This document shows, one piece after another, positions 6,100-11,580 of a DNA stretch of 11,580 bases. Every line of letters begins with the position of its first letter. Position 1 is the stretch's first letter. Source of the DNA: Xanthobacteraceae bacterium (GTDB taxonomy: Bacteria; Pseudomonadota; Alphaproteobacteria; Rhizobiales; Xanthobacteraceae); the NCBI GenBank assembly GCA_030037185.1, contig JASHRR010000188.1, positions 1-11,580 on the forward strand, in the 5' to 3' direction. The notes beneath the pieces are model-generated. The model was not told where the DNA came from. It saw nothing but the letters and a program-made list of their open reading frames with translations, and ran no database searches. The translations under genes were made by a program, and so were the position numbers.

Positions 6100-7986
6100 A
6101 TGAATCTGACCAATGTAGTTCACCCCAAAACTTGGCCCGCCCCGATACTGCCCAGGATTAGTGCAATGGGGCTCGCTATTGCGGTCGGCGTCGCCTACTT
6201 CTTCGCGGCGGAGCTCAGCATTTCGCTTCTCGCTAAATCTAAGGGCCTTGCCACGTTCTGGCTTGCCGGTGGCGTGCCGACCGGCGTCCTGATCGCGCGT
6301 GGGCAGGATGCGAAGTTGCCGGTTGCCGTCGGCACGATGGGTGCCACCATTTTAGCTAGCATGATGGTCAACCAGCATATCTGGATGTCCATCGCCTTGG
6401 CTTTTGTCAATGCAGGCGAAGCCCTGCTTGCCGCATGGCTGATCGAGCGCTATTTCGGTTGGCCTTTCACCCTCGACAGGCTGCGCAATGTGTTAGGGCT
6501 GCTGACGGTCGCGGCCCTCGCAACTGCCCTCGGAGCTATCGGCGGGACCGCAGTTAACAAGTTATTCCAAGGTCCAACAGCCCAGATTGCGACCACTTGG
6601 CAACACTGGTTTGCGTCCGGCTCCATTGGAGTCATCACTGTTGCGCCTCTAATGATCGGCTTCGCCGAAGCCCTACGGAGGCCGCCACGACGCAACGAGA
6701 TCGTCAAAGGCGTCGTAGCGATCGTAGCAATGGCAGTGATGACATTTATCATCGCCTCGGTGCCGCCGGAACCATGGGAGACCGTTACTTCGATCGCGGT
6801 GTTGTTTCCGATCCTGCTTTGGCTTGCAGCCCGCTGCCAGCCCGTGTTCGCCGCCGCGGCGGCGTTATTAGTTTCACTCACAGTCATTTGGATGACAGCC
6901 TTGGGCATCGGTCATTTCGGGAATCCCGCCCTTCCGATCGGTGACCGCATAATGGGCGCCCAGGCAGCCATACTGGGCTTCACGCTATGCGCCCACGTTC
7001 TCGCAGCACTGTTCGCCGAGCGACGGCAGGCTGAGGCCCGATTGCAAGAGGCGTTGGCTGCGGGGGCGGTGCTCGCCTTCGAGTGCAATCATGTGAGCGG
7101 CCTCGTGAAGCACAGCGATAACGCTGCACAGATCATGGGCTTTGATCCAAGGCAGCCTTTGACTGCTGCCGAACTCCACGCGCGGATTCACCCAGACGAC
7201 CTCGCGCGCTTCGAGGCGCACCATAACCGGCGCGACGTCGACAGTCCTACCGCGGTCACCTTTCGTTTCGTTCGCCCCGACGGCCGGGAGGTGTGGCTTG
7301 AAGAAACGTCACGGGCGGAATTCGACAAGACAGGCCGCCTTATGCGGGTCAAGGGCTTGACGCGCGATATCACGACGCGCAAGCAGGCTGAAGAGCGCCA
7401 GAACCTGCTGATCGCCGAACTCGACCACCGCGTCAAAAACGTGCTGGCGCGCGTTGGGGCGGTCATCAGGCATACCCGCCCGGGCTCCGGCATTGCTGAC
7501 GAGTTCGTCAAAGCGCTCGACGGCCGCATTCAATCAATTGCAGCCGCTCACGCGCTCTTGAGCCAAAGCCGGTGGTCGGGCGTAGGGCTTACCGACCTCA
7601 TTCGCCACCAGCTTGCGCCCTACACAGCCAACGCAAACGCTGCAATCGACGGCCCAGATGTCATGCTCACCTCTGCGCAGGCCCAGGCAGTCGCGATGGT
7701 TATTCACGAGCTGGCGACGAATGCCGCAAAACATGGCGCCCTATCGAGCCCGGACGGCCGCGTGTCGGTGAGCTGGGAGCGCACCAGCACCAACGCAGCG
7801 GCGGTCCTGACGATCATATGGAACGAGCGTTGCGGCCCGCCGATCAACGCCCCAGTTCGACGCGGTTATGGTAGCAGCCTCATCCGTGATCTCATTCCTC
7901 ATGAGCTTGGTGGTACCGTTGACCTGACGTTCCCATTGGATGGCTTATGTTGCAAAATCGAAATACCTCTCAAGGGGAAGCGTTAA
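6100..7986 (+). CDS. MASE1-PAS-HWE membrane sensor histidine kinase
   Basis: About 628 aa. The N-terminal half (to about residue 308, counted from the GTG two codons upstream) has eight or so hydrophobic segments and the MASE1-type features FAAELSISLLAKSKGLATFWLAGGVPTGVL and WFASGSIGVITVAPLMI. Residues 325-430 form a PAS/PAC domain (ARIHPDDLARFEAHH, RFVRPDGREVWLEE, GLTRDITTRK). The HWE kinase core follows: ELDHRVKNVLARV with phospho-accepting His445, N-box HELATNAAKHGAL (538-550) and WNERCGPP (576-583), then the glycine loop RRGYGSSLIRDL. It should autophosphorylate and signal to a response regulator, none of which is nearby. The ATG at 6100 has GGGG five bases upstream; the GTG at 6094 overlaps that run and is less likely. 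The convergent next gene ends three bases after its stop. The partial kinase at the left edge is of the same family. Confidence 0.93.
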   Translation: MNLTNVVHPKTWPAPILPRISAMGLAIAVGVAYFFAAELSISLLAKSKGLATFWLAGGVPTGVLIARGQDAKLPVAVGTMGATILASMMVNQHIWMSIALAFVNAGEALLAAWLIERYFGWPFTLDRLRNVLGLLTVAALATALGAIGGTAVNKLFQGPTAQIATTWQHWFASGSIGVITVAPLMIGFAEALRRPPRRNEIVKGVVAIVAMAVMTFIIASVPPEPWETVTSIAVLFPILLWLAARCQPVFAAAAALLVSLTVIWMTALGIGHFGNPALPIGDRIMGAQAAILGFTLCAHVLAALFAERRQAEARLQEALAAGAVLAFECNHVSGLVKHSDNAAQIMGFDPRQPLTAAELHARIHPDDLARFEAHHNRRDVDSPTAVTFRFVRPDGREVWLEETSRAEFDKTGRLMRVKGLTRDITTRKQAEERQNLLIAELDHRVKNVLARVGAVIRHTRPGSGIADEFVKALDGRIQSIAAAHALLSQSRWSGVGLTDLIRHQLAPYTANANAAIDGPDVMLTSAQAQAVAMVIHELATNAAKHGALSSPDGRVSVSWERTSTNAAAVLTIIWNERCGPPINAPVRRGYGSSLIRDLIPHELGGTVDLTFPLDGLCCKIEIPLKGKR

Positions 7987-7989
7987 GGC

Positions 7990-8487
7990 TCACCGCGTGC
8001 GCAGCGCCAACAGCTCGGGATGCTCGCAGCCCAGCGAGACCCTCGTGCAGTCGCCCAAGGATTGAATGTGTGGTCCGTCCGCGAAATGGAGCCGTCTTTG
8101 CCTAGTAAGAGGTTCCCGCGGATAAGAGTTGCATTCGGGCACGCCGTACAGAAGACTTTGCCGCGGACCGCTGTCAGACACCGGCCTCTCGTTTTGACGC
8201 ATGGACGAGCTCAGGGCCGCAGTCTCACGCGGCCTCCAAGGCCGGAAGATCGGCCGCCGTTTACCCTCCTCCATGGCCAGCTTGGCAGCAGCGCCAACCG
8301 TCGAGCGCAGCGCGTCGTAGTCCTGCCCCTCGTAACGCATGACGAGACGCGTCGAAGGATCAACACCCTCGCCGGCAAGAACCCGGCAGGCATCCAGCAA
8401 CGGCTGCGTCGATCGACTAACAACAAGGCGCCCAACAACGTGGCCGTCGAAAAGCTGGCCGCGCGTCGAGTAAGCCTTGCGCGTCAC
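7990..8487 (-). CDS. Hypothetical protein, probable frameshift near its 5' end
   Basis: 165 aa from a GTG at 8487. The first two thirds look like a real protein (GHVVGRLVVSRSTQPLLDACRVL, VDPSTRLVMRYEG, DALRSTVGAAAKLAMEE, SSMRQNERP). This resembles, from memory, an uncharacterised small Bradyrhizobium family. The last 60 residues contain a few Cys and His without a clear motif and could be read-through. The GTG has no ribosome site. By contrast, an ATG at 8518 has a perfect AGGAGG (8523-8528) five bases upstream, but it opens a different frame (MIVIIVKPSRSDAQGLLDAR...) that stops after 33 codons. The best reading is one gene starting at 8518 with a one-base change between about 8440 and 8490. 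It converges on the kinase gene. Function unknown. Confidence 0.6.
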   Translation of the reverse strand: MTRKAYSTRGQLFDGHVVGRLVVSRSTQPLLDACRVLAGEGVDPSTRLVMRYEGQDYDALRSTVGAAAKLAMEEGKRRPIFRPWRPRETAALSSSMRQNERPVSDSGPRQSLLYGVPECNSYPREPLTRQRRLHFADGPHIQSLGDCTRVSLGCEHPELLALRTR

Positions 8488-8593
8488 TGCGCGACGGTTT
8501 CACAATGATGACGATCATTCGCCCTCCTGCTCAGATCACCCTCGAGCCTCCGTGACAACCGCCGTTCAAGCAAGGGCAACGCATTTCCTTACC

Positions 8594-8646
8594 GGTTCAC
8601 CTATCGCAACACCGTCAGCAATTTATTTTTTGGGGGGTGGACGGAG
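8594..8646 (+). repeat. T-run/G-run dispersed repeat, copy R1
   Basis: Core TTTTTTGGGGGGTGGACGGAG at 8626-8646, preceded by CGCAACACCGTCAGCAA (8605-8621). It has the same arrangement as R2 (CGCAACACCGCCACCGCAA before T8) and the same core as R3 with one base changed. It ends just downstream of the sigma fragment gene, which is read from the other strand. No hairpin precedes the T-run, so it is not a standard terminator. Confidence 0.7.
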
Positions 8647-8656
8647 AGGGCAACGA

Positions 8657-8839
8657 CTAGGCATACGGGTTTTCGAGCAAGATCGGCTCCTTGGCAATCT
8701 TTAGTGCCTTCCGAATGCTTTCTAGCGGTATGTCGAGCTTCTCGGCTAGTTCCTCCGGCGACGGTTCACGGCCAGTCTCACGGAGCATCTGGCGCCATGT
8801 CCGCACGACCTTGTCGATGTTAATCGCGATTGGGGGCAT
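8657..8839 (-). CDS. Sigma-70 region 3 domain fragment (RpoD-like), 60 aa
   Basis: The whole 60-aa protein corresponds to sigma-70 region 3 of primary alphaproteobacterial sigma factors. The pattern is INIDKVVRTWRQMLRETGREP, then SPEELAEKLDIPLE and IRKALKIAKEPILLENP; RpoD reads closely similarly up to its SLETP motif. Regions 2 and 4, which bind core polymerase and the -10 and -35 elements, are missing, so it cannot work as a sigma factor. Similar short sigma-70 domain proteins are, to my recollection, scattered in Bradyrhizobium, so it may be a maintained small protein and not only a relic. The ATG at 8839 has GAGGG about 8 bases upstream; an in-frame GTG at 8890 adds 17 unconserved residues. 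The stop is directly after IPLE...ENPYA at 8657. Confidence 0.72.
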   Translation of the reverse strand: MPPIAINIDKVVRTWRQMLRETGREPSPEELAEKLDIPLESIRKALKIAKEPILLENPYA

Positions 8840-8890
8840 GGTCGAAACCCTCGTGTAGTCCGAAGACGCGCAGCATAGGCCTGTGGCCAC

Positions 8891-9233
8891 CCAGGCTAGA
8901 CAGTAACCCGGTCAAACAGAAGCGCCAACAAAGTTAGGGCCGAATCCGTCCCATATGAGACCCTCCTGCGGACACGGCTGGCAGGTGCGCACCGCAACAC
9001 CGCCACCGCAAAGTTTTTTTTGGGGGAGGGTGGACAGAGCGGGAGACCCGAACCACGCAGCGCTCAATCTCATCAATCGGCGCTCCCGTTTCGTGCTCTT
9101 GGGAGACGCTGACGCGCCCGCTCGTCCTTGTAGAAGACTATGTGAGTTTTCGCACACCGGCAGTCGTCGCGCCCGACACTCATGATCGTGCAGGCGATCC
9201 TCGCCCCACAGCAGCAAACCAGGAAACAAAACC
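8891..9233. other. Intergenic region containing repeat R2
   Basis: 343 bp between the leftward sigma fragment and the rightward exported protein. It holds the R2 repeat and presumably both promoters. A GTG directly after the G-run opens a + frame (VDRAGDPNHAALNLINRRSR...) to 9185. The minus strand is open across the whole region too. Neither frame has a recognisable family. Confidence 0.4.
8984..9064 (+). repeat. T-run/G-run dispersed repeat, copy R2
   Basis: Begins GGTGCGCACCGCAACACCG, then T8 (9014-9021), GGGGGAGGG and TGGACAGAG (to 9039). Similarity to R3 continues through the following 25 bases, to GCGCTC at about 9063. Relative to R1 and R3 it has two extra T and an AGGG insertion in the G-run, typical of drift in homopolymers. 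Same orientation as R1 and R3. Confidence 0.7.
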
Positions 9234-9509
9234 ATGACAAAATTGAATATAACCAAAATTCTCGCAGGGGCGGCCACTGTTGCCGCCATCAGCATTGCAG
9301 CATCCGGCAGCACGCTTGCCCACGAAGGTGGAATCGGCGGCCACCCTGGAGTGACCAAGACCGAAAAAATGGTCCGCTTCGACCGTGACCACAGGCGCTT
9401 TCGGTTCGGTCGTTTCGACCGCTTCGATGTCATCGGCGCACCGGTGCCAGCCTGCTTCTACGAGTGGACCAGCGTCGGCCGGGTGAGAATCTGCCCGGAT
9501 CTCTACTGA
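9234..9509 (+). CDS. Small exported protein (signal peptide, 91 aa)
   Basis: Residues 1-29 form a signal peptide: basic TKLNITK, hydrophobic ILAGAATVAAISIAA and a likely cut after STLA (before HEGG). The mature 62 residues include a His/Gly stretch (HEGGIGGHPG), an aromatic-arginine segment with repeated F-D-R and R-F pairs (RFDRDHRRFRFGRFDRFD, 48-65), and two cysteines (74 and 87) in the tail CFYEWTSVGRVRICPDLY, which could form one disulfide in the periplasm. The ATG at 9234 has AGGAAA about nine bases upstream. A strong terminator begins 25 bp after the stop, so it is a single-gene unit on this side. I do not recognise the family; the sequence looks intact and is preserved amid decaying neighbours. 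Confidence 0.8.
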   Translation: MTKLNITKILAGAATVAAISIAASGSTLAHEGGIGGHPGVTKTEKMVRFDRDHRRFRFGRFDRFDVIGAPVPACFYEWTSVGRVRICPDLY

Positions 9510-9534
9510 TCAGCCTTAAGTCTCCTGGCAATAC

Positions 9535-9569
9535 GATCCGTCCGCAGGGGGCGCGGACGGATCTTTTTT
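9535..9569 (+). terminator. Rho-independent terminator
   Basis: Perfect 11-bp stem GATCCGTCCGC (9535-9545) and GCGGACGGATC (9553-9563), a 7-base loop, then six T (9564-9569). It ends the transcript of the small exported protein. Confidence 0.95.
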
Positions 9570-9680
9570 GCTGTGCCGAGTATGATACCAGACGCAATAT
9601 GCAGAAACGCTTGAGCGGACTTTCCTGCCGTTCAAAAGGCGATGTCAGCCCAATCAACACACAATTTCACGCCGCCTCAA

Positions 9681-9752
9681 GGTGCGATTACACAGACTAC
9701 CAATTTCTTTTTTGGGGGGTGGACAGAGTGGGCCTGAATCGCGCCGCGCTCG
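9681..9752 (+). repeat. T-run/G-run dispersed repeat, copy R3
   Basis: Begins GGTGCGATTACACAGAC, with core TTTTTTGGGGGGTGGACAGAG at 9708-9728, then GGGCCTGAATCGCGCCGCGCTC. It lies in the 347-bp gap between the terminator at 9569 and the stop of the recombinase gene at 9917, in which I see no gene. A GTG right after the G-run opens a + frame (VDRVGLNRAAL...), and the equivalent frame in R2 reads VDRAGDPNHAAL. Both follow from the shared DNA. Confidence 0.7.
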
Positions 9753-9916
9753 GGTCCAAGGCCATGGCGCCGGCAAAACGCACGCCCACGGGTACGGGTC
9801 CGAGCTCGCCTGCCCGAAAAGCAACCAGCTGCAGCAGGCAATAGGCAAGCGGCTTTCAGCAACGGACTCGATGGACCGCGTTGACGTGTAGGCGCGTGCA
9901 CCTGCGCCTGGAAGGC

Positions 9917-10474
9917 TCAGGCGGTCACCGCCGCTTCAAGCACCCGATAGACGCTCATCCGGTGGATACCCATCAGCCTGACGATCTCGGTCGCACCCTT
10001 GCCAGCCGCGCGCAGGCTGCGGACACGCCCGGCGTCGATCGACGGCTTGCGTCCCCTATACACGCCTTCAGCCTTCGCCTTGGCGATGCCCTCGAGCTGG
10101 CGCTCGCGCCGCAGGTTGGTCTCAAACTCGGCGAAAACGCCGAGCATGTCCAGGAAGCACTTGCCGGCGGCGGTTGACGTGTCGATCGGCTGTTCGGTCG
10201 CCCGCAAGATGACGCCGCGCTCCCTCAGATCATGAACGATATTGTGCAGATCGCGGATAGACCGGGCAAGCCGGTCAATGCGAGTAACGACGAGCGTGTC
10301 ACCGGCGCGCAGGAACTGAAGAACCGTATTCAGCTCCTCGCGGCCCTCGGTCGAGGTACCGCTCACCTTCTCGGCCCGAACGATCGTACAGCCGGCGGCA
10401 CGAAGAGCCGCCTTCTGGATTGAAACATCCTGATCGGTTGTAGAAACCCGGGCGTAACCGATGATCGCTGACAT
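9917..10474 (-). CDS. Serine recombinase (Tn3-type resolvase/invertase family)
   Basis: 185 aa. The catalytic domain starts IIGYARVSTTDQD with Arg9 and the nucleophile Ser11. It has the TRIDRLARS motif (64-72, Arg65, Arg68, Arg71) and the helix E region FAEFETNLRRERQLEGI (114-130). The C-terminal DNA-binding part begins at GRKPSIDAG (141-149) and contains the HTH GATEIVRLMGIHRMSVYRVL (160-179). This is the small-resolvase architecture, used for cointegrate resolution or DNA inversion. I start at ATG 10474 because GGAGGGG lies six bases upstream; the frame is open to 10714, but that part runs antisense through the divergent gene. The terminus and active-site motifs are intact, so it is probably functional. 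No transposase is in the window. The inverted repeat at 10545-10568 is a candidate binding site. Confidence 0.92.
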   Translation of the reverse strand: MSAIIGYARVSTTDQDVSIQKAALRAAGCTIVRAEKVSGTSTEGREELNTVLQFLRAGDTLVVTRIDRLARSIRDLHNIVHDLRERGVILRATEQPIDTSTAAGKCFLDMLGVFAEFETNLRRERQLEGIAKAKAEGVYRGRKPSIDAGRVRSLRAAGKGATEIVRLMGIHRMSVYRVLEAAVTA

Positions 10475-10500
10475 TTTGGCCCCTCCCTGTCGCATTAAGC

Positions 10501-10529
10501 TGTCAGGGACCGCAACAGCGTCATATAAT
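10501..10529 (+). promoter_or_regulatory. Possible promoter for the zinc-finger gene
   Basis: A perfect TATAAT (10524-10529) with a weak -35 (TGTCAG, 10501-10506) at a 17-bp spacing. Transcription would start near 10536, just before the inverted repeat and about 60 bases ahead of the ATG at 10597. The -35 match is poor, so this is tentative. The stretch lies in the gap shared with the divergent recombinase gene. Confidence 0.35.
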
Positions 10530-10544
10530 TCGAAATCAATCCTT

Positions 10545-10568
10545 ATGTGACAGATTTCGGTGTCACAT
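10545..10568. promoter_or_regulatory. Inverted repeat between divergent genes, candidate resolvase or repressor site
   Basis: Arms ATGTGACA (10545-10552) and TGTCACAT (10561-10568) are perfect reverse complements separated by eight bases. The element sits about 70 bp upstream of the recombinase start and 28 bp upstream of the zinc-finger gene start. Resolvases bind paired inverted half-sites in such divergent gaps, and the spacing would also suit a dimeric repressor. I do not see the three-subsite layout of a full res locus. Confidence 0.5.
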
Positions 10569-10596
10569 CCAGGTGAACGCTTGGGTTTACCCAAAA

Positions 10597-10842
10597 ATGA
10601 CAGCCAATCGAGAAAAGTCAAACAAAATGACCGGGCTAAATTATCGCTGTCCGATCTGCGACCGCAGGTTTGTCGATGCAAAAGCGCGAAATGCGCATCT
10701 GACGACCAGCTCACGTTGCGACATCATTGAAGAGCTCGGCCGATTACGATTCCTGCTGGCCGACCGGGAAGAAGCGCTCGGAGTAGCGCGGAAGCAGCGA
10801 GACGAAGCACGCGAGCGGCTCAAAATCCTCAGCAGCGCCTGA
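10597..10842 (+). CDS. Zinc-finger and coiled-coil small protein
   Basis: 81 aa from the ATG at 10597 (GTG 10573 and ATG 10627 are alternatives; none has a strong ribosome site). Residues 16-41 hold a single finger-like motif, YRCPICDRRFVDAKARNAHL then TSSRC: Cys18-x2-Cys21-x12-His34-x6-Cys41. This is C2H2-like with Cys as the last ligand. From residue 43 the chain is a charged helix (IIEELGRLRFLLADREEALGVARKQRDEARERLKIL), probably a coiled coil for dimerisation. The role is likely nucleic-acid or protein binding. It is divergent from the recombinase and may be part of the same mobile or accessory unit. I do not recognise a named family. Confidence 0.65.
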   Translation: MTANREKSNKMTGLNYRCPICDRRFVDAKARNAHLTTSSRCDIIEELGRLRFLLADREEALGVARKQRDEARERLKILSSA

Positions 10843-10987
10843 GACCGGCACTGTCCGCAATCATGTCGTTAACAGGCACCTCGGCCAGCGCCTGGCTCAG
10901 CAAATGTTGCGTCAGATCGCTCATTCTGCCGTCCCGCGCGTCATAAATTGCGGCTCGAGCCAATCCGGTTCGGGCCGCGATCAACTG
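10829..10987 (-). other. Coding-like minus-strand stretch (possible gene remnant)
   Basis: On the minus strand this reads QLIAARTGLARAAIYDAR, then DGRMSDLTQHLLSQALAEVP and VNDMIADSAG, to a TGA at 10829. IAARTGLARAAIYDA resembles the second half of a helix-turn-helix, and the codon usage looks GC-biased at third positions. The internal ATG at 10924 would give only 31 aa. Upstream the frame stays open into the protease junction without a clear start. It overlaps the last 14 bases of the zinc-finger gene. It could be the 3' end of a gene cut by the rearrangement at about 11030-11060, or chance. Confidence 0.3.
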
Positions 10988-11061
10988 AAGAAAAACTGGC
11001 TGGCCAAGTATGCGTTGTGTGTCTGTGTGAGGGGGGGCTATATATTCCCCTCCGTTGGAGG

Positions 11062-11406
11062 GTCGTTTTGAGTTTGATTGGATATCCGGTAGACCGTAAG
11101 GATAGCCCGCGTGGAACGATGTGGAAAAGCACTTGTCGCGTCCACGATCCCTCCGCGGATATACTCCGTTATGATTGCTCGCAGTGGGCCGGCAACAGTG
11201 GCGGTCCTGTGTTTCTTTATTACGCTCCGTATCCTGGCTACCCTAATGGCCGTTATATAGCCATAGGTGTGGCGGTACGTGGGTATCTCACGGTGGTCCC
11301 CGCGGACGCGCCTACATTTTGGTATAATGAAGCTACTCGGCTAACCGAATCCAGAATAAAACGGATCCATGCGCTTATTTCCTACTTTGATACTCAACAT
11401 AAATAA
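11062..11406 (+). pseudogene. C-terminal fragment of a V8-like (S1B) trypsin-fold serine protease
   Basis: The frame reads VVLSLIGYPVDRK, GTMWKSTCRV, then LRYDCSQWAGNSGGPVF with the nucleophile Ser at 11197-11199. Next come IAIGVAVRG and a final helix ATRLTESRIKRIHALISYF. This is the second beta-barrel of a chymotrypsin-fold protease of the glutamyl-endopeptidase type: GYP-D at the barrel start, the GNSGGP motif, then the closing R(I/L)T helix. The first barrel with catalytic His and Asp is missing, so it cannot be active. The frame stays open upstream to 10948, but that part has no protease character and lies antisense to other coding-like sequence. The DNA here is richer in A/T than its surroundings, suggesting a separate origin. 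Expression is doubtful; there is no ribosome site. Confidence 0.7.
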
Positions 11407-11409
11407 ATA

Positions 11410-11434
11410 CTGGTGACAGCGTTTACGTCACCAG
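11410..11434 (-). terminator. Hairpin between converging frames, likely terminator for the minus-strand gene
   Basis: Arms CTGGTGAC (11410-11417) and GTCACCAG (11427-11434) form a perfect 8-bp stem with a 9-base loop. Read on the minus strand it is followed by TATTTATTTA, a broken T-tract. It overlaps the stop codon of the frame entering from the right. On the plus strand no T-tract follows, so it is unlikely to serve the protease fragment. Confidence 0.6.
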
Positions 11435-11580
11435 CGAATCCCTGCACGAGCGCCGCCGCCACCTCGATATCCAACGAGTTCCATCCAAGCCGCATCGCCC
11501 AGCATATCGATCACGACCGCAGAAATGTACTGCCCGCGGCCCATCGCGGCATGCGACGCGAACGACCCCGACAGCAGCCT
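11428..11580 (-). CDS. Unknown protein, C-terminal 50 residues (start outside window)
   Basis: The frame is open from the right edge and ends in TGA inside a terminator-like hairpin, which supports a real gene. It reads RLLSGSFASHAAMGRGQYIS, then AVVIDMLGDAAWMEL and a glycine/arginine tail (GYRGGGGARAGIRW). The GRGQYISAVVIDML stretch could be a ribbon-helix-helix-type segment, but too little is visible to name it. It converges with the protease fragment. Confidence 0.45.
   Translation of the reverse strand, partial: RLLSGSFASHAAMGRGQYISAVVIDMLGDAAWMELVGYRGGGGARAGIRW

Noticed and set aside
8912..9433. Minus-strand open frame of 173 codons across R2 and the exported protein gene
   Set aside because: It is antisense to a gene with a signal peptide and terminator; no domain is recognisable and it has no ribosome site I can see.
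8594..9752. T-run/G-run repeats as Rho-independent terminators or a CRISPR array
   Set aside because: No stem-loop precedes the T-runs in R1 or R3, and three copies with unequal spacings of about 390 and 700 bp are not an array.
10545..10568. CRP/FNR-type operator reading of the TGTGA...TCACA arms
   Set aside because: CRP sites have TGTGA and TCACA six bases apart; here twelve bases separate them.

Overview
The window looks like a gene-poor, partly decaying accessory region of an alphaproteobacterial chromosome. It is GC-rich, and it carries HWE-type histidine kinases, a GcrA-family regulator, a Bug/TctC-type binding protein and a lone sigma-70 region 3 fragment. Bradyrhizobium or a close relative is my best guess; this rests on protein style and not on a marker gene.

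Left part (1-3256). The C-terminal half of an HWE histidine kinase enters from the left edge (+). A degraded small gene (about 500-655, +) follows. Then comes a run of minus-strand genes, read right to left: an 86-aa ribbon-helix-helix-like protein (copy 2, 3256-2996), a PhzF-family isomerase (2888-1992), a GcrA-like regulator (1979-1092), a 45-aa protein (1038-901) and a second, frame-damaged copy of the 86-aa gene (copy 1, 890-660). The spacing between phzF and the last gene is tight, so these are probably one transcript.

Middle (3644-7986, + strand). A tripartite-tricarboxylate-type solute-binding protein, frameshifted at a run of seven C, is followed after a short gap by a D-2-hydroxyacid dehydrogenase: a small uptake and oxidation cassette. 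A 56-bp remnant of a third copy of the 86-aa gene (5967-6022) lies just beyond it. A MASE1-PAS-HWE membrane histidine kinase follows (6100-7986). Copies 1, 2 and 3 share orientation and bracket the phzF/gcrA block and the tctC/dehydrogenase block, so they may mark recombination boundaries.

Right part (7990-11580). This holds small and broken genes: a minus-strand hypothetical whose best start is in another frame, a 60-aa sigma-70 region 3 fragment, a small exported protein with a clear terminator, and a serine recombinase. The recombinase is divergent from a zinc-finger/coiled-coil protein, and an inverted repeat lies between them. The C-terminal half of a V8-like serine protease follows, in AT-richer DNA. 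At the edge, a minus-strand reading frame ends in a hairpin. Three same-orientation copies of a T-run/G-run repeat lie between 8594 and 9752. The strongest leads are this repeat family, the three-copy gene family with its decay series, and the recombinase/protease junction.
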